The notes under the pieces are model-generated. The model worked only from the letters and a program-made list of their open reading frames with translations. It had not been told where the DNA came from and searched no databases. 34,800 nt of DNA from Candidatus Tayloriibacteriota bacterium (GTDB lineage: Bacteria > Patescibacteriota > Minisyncoccia > Phycocordibacterales > PALSA-1337): NCBI GenBank assembly GCA_025353045.1, contig JANXRK010000045.1, forward strand, positions 1 through 34,800, in the 5' to 3' direction. Numbering within the stretch: position 1 is the stretch's first letter; every line of letters starts with the position of its first letter. A program made the position numbers and the translations under genes. Positions 1 to 6,029 of the stretch are shown here, piece after piece.

Positions 1-15
1 GCCATAAACACAAAA

Positions 16-31
16 TCCTGCCGAGGCAGGA
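16..31. terminator. short perfect hairpin at window start
   Basis: Seven-base arms (TCCTGCC at 16-22 and GGCAGGA at 25-31) enclose a two-base loop. It is GC-rich in an AT-rich context and may end a transcript entering from outside the window. There is no T-tract beside it, so the terminator role is inference. Confidence 0.35.
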
Positions 32-54
32 CCTTATGTAGACATTTTATATTG

Positions 55-108
55 AAGTACTGACAGCTAAGCCAAAGGCTTTCTCGTACTCACATGATTA
101 CATTATAT
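55..108 (+). other. structured non-coding element before tRNA-Gln
   Basis: No open frame is supported here. Arms AGTAC (56-60) and GTACT (86-90) enclose a five-base-pair hairpin AAGCC-AAA-GGCTT (69-81). The ordered words at 55-64, 87-95 and 100-108 recur in the murB leader at 4898-4907, 4917-4925 and 4936-4944. It could be a small RNA or the leader of the tRNA transcript; I recognise no known family. Confidence 0.3.
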
Positions 109-171
109 CGTGATGATGAAATAGTGCAAGGCGATTGCGTAAAGGCCATTTTTGGGGTATTTTAGTGATAT

Positions 172-245
172 TGCCGGATCGTATAAAGGTAGTACGTCGC
201 TCTCTGAAAGCGAAAATTTTGGTTCGATTCCAAGTCCGGCAGCCA
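172..245 (+). tRNA. tRNA-Gln (anticodon CTG), CCA encoded
   Basis: Acceptor arms TGCCGGA (172-178) and TCCGGCA (235-241) pair perfectly. The anticodon stem TCGCT/AGCGA encloses loop CTCTGAA, giving anticodon CTG, and the T-arm carries loop TTCGATT. Discriminator G is followed by an encoded CCA (243-245). The D-stem is short (GTA/TAC). It decodes CAG. With gatC and gatA in the same window, charging is probably by misacylation with Glu and amidation, which is established biology for organisms lacking GlnRS; I cannot see whether a GlnRS exists elsewhere. Confidence 0.85.
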
Positions 246-466
246 ACTAGTTTTTCATACCTGGTAACCTAGAGGTATCATTTGTCGTACGAAATGTTAA
301 AATTAAATTATGAAAATCAAACTACAATTTCTATAGTACGATTTCTGGATAGGTGCTTTTTATGATCGAAATAGTAAAGTTTTATATATTTGCTCACTAT
401 CAATGTGTGTAATAAGAATTTCAAAGATATAATGGAAAATATTCAAGGAATCAATTCCCTCCTAAC
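246..466. other. non-coding interval, little visible
   Basis: No convincing gene. A six-base inverted repeat (ATACCT 257-262, AGGTAT 273-278) follows the tRNA and may help end its transcript. A consensus TATAAT at 428-433 points at the 3' end of pyrE but precedes only a 12-codon frame. Confidence 0.4.
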
Positions 467-961
467 CTAAATAAAATCGGTATATCTTAAAACACTCACC
501 ACCTCCCCTTTGTCTGACCTATCAAGAACAACCACTGATTTTGCAAATTTACATTTTGTCATTTTTAAACTTTCTTTAGTTTTTCCTATACTCGTGCCCA
601 TGGTAAAAACATCATCAATAATGCATATAGTGTCCTTGTTTGTAGGAACATAACCATCAATGACTTTCTTCGTCCCATGCCCTTTGGCCACATCTCGCAC
701 GAGAACCAATGGCAGTTTCATTTTAAAAGCAACTAGAGATGCAAGGGTGATTCCTCCATATCCAGAACAGGCGATACATGTTGCTTTCTTTGGAATGAGC
801 TGGAGTAAGTGCATAATGATAGCATTGAGGATTTTTGGATCGCCGAAAGCTTGTTTTATATCACAATAGTAAGTCGAGTATTCACCATTTTTTAATTTAA
901 AATTTCCGTACTTAATGATGTGAGCTTTTTTTAGAAGATTTATAAGATTTTTAGTATTCAT
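467..961 (-). CDS. pyrE: orotate phosphoribosyltransferase-like protein, short form
   Basis: Transfers phosphoribose from PRPP to orotate in UMP synthesis, in the cytoplasm. At 164 residues it is shorter than the usual 200-215. The PRPP-binding loop is clear at about residues 112-124 (IIDDVFTMGTS: two acidic residues then a T/G-rich loop), and GHGTKK with following residues near 94-103 matches the flexible lysine loop of PyrE. The GNFKLKNGEYSTYYCD segment near the N-terminus matches the family opening. The start ATG at 961 lies 6 nt after a TATACT -10 box (968-973), so the mRNA is probably leaderless. It diverges from the NUDIX gene. No other de novo pyrimidine gene except pyrG is in the window, so a salvage-type PRTase is the main alternative. 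Confidence 0.8.
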   Translation of the reverse strand: MNTKNLINLLKKAHIIKYGNFKLKNGEYSTYYCDIKQAFGDPKILNAIIMHLLQLIPKKATCIACSGYGGITLASLVAFKMKLPLVLVRDVAKGHGTKKVIDGYVPTNKDTICIIDDVFTMGTSIGKTKESLKMTKCKFAKSVVVLDRSDKGEVVSVLRYTDFI

Positions 962-967
962 AAGATA

Positions 968-980
968 AGTATAAGATACT
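968..980. promoter_or_regulatory. overlapping divergent -10 boxes, pyrE / NUDIX
   Basis: On the minus strand TATACT (973-968) ends 6 nt before the pyrE ATG. On the plus strand GATACT (975-980) ends 4 nt before the TTG at 985. The two hexamers overlap head to head. Confidence 0.45.
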
Positions 981-984
981 TTTA

Positions 985-1389
985 TTGTGGCGAAAAGTCA
1001 AAAATAAAGAATACTTTGTATTCCCTGGTGGAGGACAAGAGGTAGGAGAGACTCTTGAAGAGACAGTGTGCCGAGAGTTACTCGAAGAAACCTCAATTAT
1101 AGTTTCAGTCGAAAAGTTACTTTACAAATTGACCGATGAAAATACTGAACAAAATTTCTATCTCTGTAAATATATTTCAGGTGAACCAAAATTAGGAAAA
1201 GGTAATGAATCTATTGATACAAATGAATCAAATCAATATAAACCACTCTGGAGAAATATAGAAGAAATAGCCAGCCTTCCTGTTCTTCCGCTGGAAGTAC
1301 GAGATTGGTTTTTAGAAGATTATAAAAATAACTTTTCCTACTCTGTTCGAGAAGACTTCATTTTGACCACTGACCGTAGAAAGAAATAA
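985..1389 (+). CDS. NUDIX hydrolase, N-terminally truncated
   Basis: NUDIX enzymes cleave nucleoside diphosphates linked to another group. The Nudix box is present (GGQEVGE, then REL and EE), with the usual Gly after EE replaced by Ser; the C-terminal part fits small ADP-ribose/8-oxo-dGTP type members. The only available start is a TTG at 985. In frame upstream, codons 964-984 read DKYKILL, which continues the family's first beta strand, but a TAA at 961-963 closes the frame inside the pyrE start region. About 15-20 residues that normally open the domain are therefore missing. It may be a remnant or a minimal active form. It converges with the SGNH gene across a short hairpin. Confidence 0.7.
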   Translation: MWRKVKNKEYFVFPGGGQEVGETLEETVCRELLEETSIIVSVEKLLYKLTDENTEQNFYLCKYISGEPKLGKGNESIDTNESNQYKPLWRNIEEIASLPVLPLEVRDWFLEDYKNNFSYSVREDFILTTDRRKK

Positions 1390-1390
1390 T

Positions 1391-1414
1391 ATTGATTCTT
1401 TCAAATAAATCAAT
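1391..1414. terminator. AT-rich hairpin between convergent genes
   Basis: Arms ATTGATT (1391-1397) and AATCAAT (1408-1414) with a 10-nt loop sit between the NUDIX stop and the SGNH stop, overlapping the latter. Weak stem; a bidirectional terminator is plausible. Confidence 0.35.
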
Positions 1415-3974
1415 AACTAGTATAAGGAAGTGGGGTACCTGAATTATAAAGTGTTGACCGTTCAGACGTTCCTAGTGCTCGTGACCATATAGATAGCTGG
1501 TCCATATGAGCATCTATAGTATACCCTGCATAGAAGCCGTAGTCTGGTTCAAAATAATGTCCGAGAGAAAGATTCTGTGATGGATACGTTGAGACGGTTC
1601 CAGTATATGTAACTGAACTCACGACTCCATTGTCGATTTGAATATTTATTTGTTTTGAAGAAGCTACATGCCAAGCTACGATACGATGCCAACCTGTATC
1701 TGGACTGACATTTGCGCTATGAACAGTCTGATATGACGAACCTGTCCAGACAGAGAAATCATAGCGCAGTGGTATACCATAATTATCTCCCCATAAATAC
1801 CAGTTCCTTGGTTTTGTAACGAGATAGTAAGGATTAAAATTTAGCGAATCAAACTTAACCCATGTTTGTACACTAAAGTCTCCACTCAAATCAAAAGCTG
1901 TATCAGTAGATCCCACTTGAGTCCCAAAAGGTCCAGCTGCATATCCAGATGGAGAACTGGCAGCGGCCACAGACCCTGACAAAACTTTTGATGCATATGA
2001 GCCAACTCTATCAATAGCAGTTGTCTCATTCATTTCCCAAACCTCAATAAGGTTATCAGTGAGAAGTGGCGCTGTGACTGTGATACTTGTACTCTGAGTA
2101 GTAGTTTGACTATATCCAGTTACACGTAAAGTAAAGTTGGTTGTTCCTATGCCTGTTGGTGTACCTGTGATTGCTCCTGTTAAATAATTTAAAGTTAATC
2201 CAGATGGTAGAGAACCTGAAGAAATATCCCAAGTAAATGGACCTGTACCTGACGCAGTCGGAGTAAATGAATATGATACACCAAGTGTCGCCGCCGTTGG
2301 TGCTGAACTGGTAATCGTTGGAGTAGCATCTGTTACTCTGATAGCTCCACTTCTAAACCATGTATCAGCTAAAAGTGTATAACCTCTTTGTGTTGGATGG
2401 ACGTTATCCGTATTGAAAAAAGATGAAGGTGAGCCATCTGTAAGGTTTGCAGCTACCATTGCTGAATAATGATCAGCTAAGAAAATTCTCTTACCCGCAG
2501 CACGACGACTGATTATTTGAGCTTTTATAAAGTTATTGTATGTCTGCATTGTAGCATCACTGATAGTCTGCCCTGCTGGGAATTTTGGATAAGTACCGAT
2601 CACGTAAACAGCATCTGGATATATTGCCATTATTTCATCGAGGCCACTTGAAAAATATGTTTCTGTATCAGCCTCACTAGCACCGTAACCAATATCATTA
2701 ACTCCAGCAAGAAGATAGATCATATCAGTTGGAAATTCAGAAGTAGTAGATGCGCCACTTGAACCTGTTATAAAATCTTCAAAAGAATAAGACCCACCAG
2801 CCACCCTCCAACCAGCACCGGGCGCAGAAAAACTATGGTCATCCAAAGGTGCAGAAGGACCATTTCCAGAAAAATTAGTATGTGGCATCCATCCGACCGG
2901 TTGGTATTTACCCGAAAGATCTCCGTAATTAATATAATCATTTTGTAAATATCGACGATACCCTCCTTGACCAGAAGAACCAGCATCAGATCCCCACGTT
3001 ATACTATCTCCAAAGAACATAACCTTGAGTGGGTTACTTGCACTATATTGGGATGGAATTATCGATATACTATTTTCAGGCATATAAACACTTAGACTCA
3101 AAGAAGATAAACCTGTTGTAGTTGCTGTATTTGTAAGTGCCAATGTACTCAATCCATAATTAATAGATGTTATAGAAAATGTCTTAGTGCCACCTGCACT
3201 TTCTAGATTATCGATGATACCTGAATAAGTAAAAGTTCTAGATTTTGATGCTGGAATTGCAAAATAACCTAAAAGAGTTTTCTCCGAGGAATCACCACTC
3301 ACCGATATAGGAAAAGTGCTGACGCCGGAAAGTGGGAGACTTGATGAAGCCAGAAGTCCAGAACTGGATGTTGCAAGCGCCAGTGCTGGATTGGAAGAAA
3401 TAAATATATCCTTACTCCCAGCGGTCAGGGTAAATGAATAGCTAACATGGTATGCAGTGGTCGTTGCGTATTTATTTATAGCCGATCCGAGAGTCGCAGA
3501 AAGATTACTTATTATTGGATCACTGTTTTCGTCTGTAGCATCAGTTCTATGGTGATTTACTAAGTCAGTATTTTGATGAATAATACTAGACAGTATTGGT
3601 GACAATCTTTCAGATTGAGAATGATGAATAATACTAGACAGTATTGGTGACAATCTTTCAGATTGAGACTTTTGAGCTATTTTTGAATTTAATAAGTTAC
3701 GAGTCAGAGGACCAAAAAATCCTGTATTTGGAAGATTTACGGTCTTTTGATATTTAGAAACTGCACCCATAGTCAAATAACCAAAATACCCTTTTGCAAT
3801 ACCTTTTGGAATTACTAAAAAATTATTTTCAACCAACCAATCCTGCAATTGCGCAACATTTTTGCCGGATGAACCAAGTTTTAGACTATTGGAAAAAGAG
3901 TATGCATAAACAGTATTGAAAGTAGCACTAAGGATAAGCAGTGAGACTGCAGTTAAGTATATAGTTTTAGACAT
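1410..3974 (-). CDS. secreted SGNH hydrolase with PG-binding, Ig-like and LamG domains
   Basis: A large surface or extracellular protein of 854 residues. Order: signal peptide (1-24, cut near VYAYS); peptidoglycan-binding-like repeat (about 28-95, with LGSSGKNVAQLQ and GPLTRNLL); a perfect 16-residue tandem duplication (about 103-134); a Ser/Thr-rich stretch; an SGNH/GDSL esterase core (about 318-535) with block I GDSITWG near 321, GVNDIG near 423 and DNVHP near 522 carrying Asp and His; a putative-Ig (He_PIG-like) domain about 548-635; and a C-terminal LamG/concanavalin-like domain about 640-850. Ser, Asn, Asp and His catalytic positions are all present, so it is probably an active deacylase or esterase on a glycan; substrate unknown. 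The histidine kinase gene lies 24 nt upstream on the same strand, so the two are probably co-transcribed. A Thr/Ser-rich Sec substrate of this kind is typical of CPR attachment proteins (inference). Confidence 0.85.
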   Translation of the reverse strand: MSKTIYLTAVSLLILSATFNTVYAYSFSNSLKLGSSGKNVAQLQDWLVENNFLVIPKGIAKGYFGYLTMGAVSKYQKTVNLPNTGFFGPLTRNLLNSKIAQKSQSERLSPILSSIIHHSQSERLSPILSSIIHQNTDLVNHHRTDATDENSDPIISNLSATLGSAINKYATTTAYHVSYSFTLTAGSKDIFISSNPALALATSSSGLLASSSLPLSGVSTFPISVSGDSSEKTLLGYFAIPASKSRTFTYSGIIDNLESAGGTKTFSITSINYGLSTLALTNTATTTGLSSLSLSVYMPENSISIIPSQYSASNPLKVMFFGDSITWGSDAGSSGQGGYRRYLQNDYINYGDLSGKYQPVGWMPHTNFSGNGPSAPLDDHSFSAPGAGWRVAGGSYSFEDFITGSSGASTTSEFPTDMIYLLAGVNDIGYGASEADTETYFSSGLDEIMAIYPDAVYVIGTYPKFPAGQTISDATMQTYNNFIKAQIISRRAAGKRIFLADHYSAMVAANLTDGSPSSFFNTDNVHPTQRGYTLLADTWFRSGAIRVTDATPTITSSAPTAATLGVSYSFTPTASGTGPFTWDISSGSLPSGLTLNYLTGAITGTPTGIGTTNFTLRVTGYSQTTTQSTSITVTAPLLTDNLIEVWEMNETTAIDRVGSYASKVLSGSVAAASSPSGYAAGPFGTQVGSTDTAFDLSGDFSVQTWVKFDSLNFNPYYLVTKPRNWYLWGDNYGIPLRYDFSVWTGSSYQTVHSANVSPDTGWHRIVAWHVASSKQINIQIDNGVVSSVTYTGTVSTYPSQNLSLGHYFEPDYGFYAGYTIDAHMDQLSIWSRALGTSERSTLYNSGTPLPYTSY
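3574..3668. repeat. tandem 47-bp perfect duplication inside the SGNH gene
   Basis: Copies at 3574-3620 and 3622-3668 are identical over 47 bases with a 48-bp period, so the reading frame is kept and 16 residues are duplicated. Each copy contains the inverted repeat AATACT-AGAC-AGTATT. It sits in the linker after the peptidoglycan-binding domain. Confidence 0.95.
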
Positions 3975-3998
3975 TGTTTATATGAGTCCCTTTCGTTA

Positions 3999-4832
3999 CT
4001 ATTTTACCACTTTCAATAGAATTGTCACTGTTGTTCCCTTATCGACTCCAGGTGAAGAAATCTTTAATTTTCCTGAATGTTTTTTAACTATAGAATTTGC
4101 TAAATAAAGCCCAACTCCGAAACCTTCTGTATCCATAGACTTAGCATTTTTTGCCCTAAAGAACTTTGAAAATATTCTAGGACTATCCGCAGGATCAATA
4201 CCGATTCCTTGATCTATAACAGAAACTGCCACCTTCCTTCCCTCTTTTTTAACTTGTATATCAACATTCTTCCCAGTATAACTGTAGTTTATAGCATTTT
4301 CCATAATAGTCTGAAAAACGAATTCCATTCTGGTTCTATCTATCTTCACAAAAATCTCTGGATCAGAAAAATTCGTTCCAACAAAAAGATTTTGTTCATG
4401 GAAACGAGTATTTAGAGCGTCTGTAATTTTTTTGACGAATTCACAAATATTTACTTTTTCAAATTTATAAGAGGTCAAAGCATCATCAGCAGAATCAGTG
4501 AGTTCTATGAGAGTACCAGTTAGATTTATTAGGGTTTGATTTGAATTACTTAGATTTATGAGATTTTCCTTTTTAAAAGAGTCCTTTTCAATGTCCAAAA
4601 TGCCTTCGATTATCCATTTTATCTTTGTCAGAGGTGTACGAAACTTGTGAGCGATGATAGTGATGAATTCATATTTCAAAGTTTCATAAGCAATAAGTTT
4701 TATCCAGATCATCATACATAGATAGATGATGAGTAGAATTATAAGAAGGAAAATGAAAGCCAGAGTAACTACATTCCCTCCTAAGATCTGATTTTGATCA
4801 ATAAAAATTTGATAGTTCATCGAGAGATACAT
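3999..4832 (-). CDS. orphan membrane sensor histidine kinase
   Basis: A 277-residue kinase with one clear membrane segment (about 19-46) and no sizeable extracellular sensor or HAMP domain. The dimerisation box has His62 in AHKFRTPLT; the residue after His, usually Glu or Asp, is Lys. The ATPase domain shows the N-box (ENAINYS), G1 (DQGIGID), F-box (FSKFFRAK) and G2 (GFGVGLYLAN). No response regulator is adjacent. It precedes the SGNH surface protein on the same strand. ATG codons at 4832 and 4820 are both possible starts; I keep the longer form. The Lys next to the phospho-acceptor suggests altered autokinase or phosphatase balance (inference). Confidence 0.85.
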   Translation of the reverse strand: MYLSMNYQIFIDQNQILGGNVVTLAFIFLLIILLIIYLCMMIWIKLIAYETLKYEFITIIAHKFRTPLTKIKWIIEGILDIEKDSFKKENLINLSNSNQTLINLTGTLIELTDSADDALTSYKFEKVNICEFVKKITDALNTRFHEQNLFVGTNFSDPEIFVKIDRTRMEFVFQTIMENAINYSYTGKNVDIQVKKEGRKVAVSVIDQGIGIDPADSPRIFSKFFRAKNAKSMDTEGFGVGLYLANSIVKKHSGKLKISSPGVDKGTTVTILLKVVK

Positions 4833-4852
4833 TTTACTATGGATAGCCTCAA

Positions 4853-4882
4853 TTGTGTAGTGGATTGAATCCTTGCTATAAT
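4853..4882 (+). promoter_or_regulatory. sigma70-type promoter with extended -10, upstream of murB
   Basis: TATAAT at 4877-4882 is preceded by TG plus one base (extended -10); a -35-like TTGTGT lies at 4853-4858 with an 18-nt spacer. Predicted start near 4889, which gives a leader of about 120 nt before murB. Confidence 0.6.
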
Positions 4883-4897
4883 ATATCTGATTGTTTC

Positions 4898-4985
4898 AAG
4901 TGTTGACGACCGGCTGTACTCACATCTTAATTTAGACATTATATTTGGAGCTAACACCCGTTCGTCAACATTCGGTGCAATCACC
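4898..4985 (+). ncRNA. structured leader or small RNA upstream of murB
   Basis: A long-range stem pairs TGTTGACGA (4901-4909) with TCGTCAACA (4962-4970), extendable by two pairs outward, around a 52-nt interior. Just downstream GGTG (4974-4977) can pair with CACC at 4982-4985 or with CACC at 4955-4958; the two pairings exclude each other. It has its own upstream promoter and no open frame. It does not match a riboswitch class I know. Confidence 0.4.
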
Positions 4986-4997
4986 TTTCAAACATGA

Positions 4998-5003
4998 TAT
5001 AAC
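4998..5003 (+). promoter_or_regulatory. proximal -10 box for leaderless murB
   Basis: TATAAC ends 6 nt before the murB ATG at 5010, so murB can be transcribed without the structured leader. Confidence 0.5.
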
Positions 5004-5009
5004 TATGCC

Positions 5010-6029
5010 ATGTCAATCCAAAAAGATATCCTCCTCAAAGATCTAACGACTTTTCGCATTGGTGGGCCAGCCAAGCATTTTTGTGTTGTTCGAAATGAAG
5101 ATGAATTAATCGAAGCAGTTAATTTTTCAAAAAAATATAGAGTTCCCTTTTTTGTTCTGGGTGGGGGCTCAAATATTCTCGTAGCCGATGAAGGCTTTGA
5201 AGGAATCGTTATTAAGATGGAAATGAAAGGTGTTACATATAAAGAAGAAGGTACGGATGTTTTCGTGACTGCCTCAGCTGGTGAAAACTGGGATAGTTTT
5301 GTTAGTCAAATTGTCGAGAAAGGTCTTTATGGTTTAGAAAACCTTTCATATATTCCTGGAACAGTCGGTGCTGCTCCAGTCCAAAATATTGGCGCATATG
5401 GAAGTGAATTAAAAGATACGGTTATATCAGTACACGTTCTTGATGTCGTTAAAGACGAATATAAAGATCTTTCAAATACCGAATGCAAGTTTTCATATAG
5501 AGATAGTATTTTTAAAGAAGATCCAAAAAAATATATCGTACTTTCAGTTACTTTTAGACTAAGCAATCGAGGGACATTAAATATTGGTTACAAAGACGTT
5601 CAAGAATATTTTGATTTTAAAAAGATAAAGGAACCAACTCTCAAGCAAGTTCGAAATGCCGTTATCGAGATCCGCCAAAGAAAACTTCCTGATGTAAAAG
5701 AATATGGAACTGCTGGTTCGTTTTTCAAAAACGTCATTGTGCCAAATGCTCAAGCTCAAGCCCTTTTGAAAAAGTATCCTGAAATGATTTTACACAAAGT
5801 AAATGATAAAAAAGTAAAGATTCCTATCGCTTGGATTCTCGATCATGTTTGCGGTTTTAGAGGAGTGAAAAAAGGAAATGTTGGAACTTTTCGAAATCAG
5901 GCTTTAGTCCTCATAAATCATGGTGGAGCGACTGCGGCAGAGATTATTGCCCTAGCCCAAAAGATGGTTGATGAAGTATACGATAAAACAGGAATTGAGA
6001 TTGAACCAGAGGTAGAATATGTGCTATGA
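5010..6029 (+). CDS. murB: UDP-N-acetylenolpyruvoylglucosamine reductase
   Basis: Reduces UDP-GlcNAc-enolpyruvate to UDP-MurNAc with NADPH and FAD, the second committed step of peptidoglycan precursor synthesis. The 339-residue protein has the FAD-binding opening FRIGGPAKHF, the GGGSNILVAD loop, the IPGTVGAAPVQNIGAYG segment near 112-128, YRDSIFK near 167, the catalytic Ser in GSFFKN near 236 and the C-terminal Glu in PEVEYV. This is a type I MurB with the extra Tyr loop. The stop TGA overlaps the secA start as ATGA, so the two genes are probably translationally coupled. Start ATG at 5010 chosen from the FAD domain and the nearby -10; an out-of-frame ATG at 5005 is ignored. Confidence 0.95.
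   Translation: MSIQKDILLKDLTTFRIGGPAKHFCVVRNEDELIEAVNFSKKYRVPFFVLGGGSNILVADEGFEGIVIKMEMKGVTYKEEGTDVFVTASAGENWDSFVSQIVEKGLYGLENLSYIPGTVGAAPVQNIGAYGSELKDTVISVHVLDVVKDEYKDLSNTECKFSYRDSIFKEDPKKYIVLSVTFRLSNRGTLNIGYKDVQEYFDFKKIKEPTLKQVRNAVIEIRQRKLPDVKEYGTAGSFFKNVIVPNAQAQALLKKYPEMILHKVNDKKVKIPIAWILDHVCGFRGVKKGNVGTFRNQALVLINHGGATAAEIIALAQKMVDEVYDKTGIEIEPEVEYVL

Noticed and set aside
428..466. Promoter plus 12-codon gene after TATAAT at 428
   Set aside because: The ATG follows the -10 with no room for a start site and the peptide has no recognisable feature; at most a promoter antisense to pyrE.
3574..3668. CRISPR-like array
   Set aside because: Only two copies, directly abutting in a coding frame with no spacers and no cas genes.
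5010..6029. UGA recoded as glycine (Gracilibacteria/SR1 code)
   Set aside because: murB ends at a TGA in the normal place and RF2 is encoded, so UGA is a stop here.
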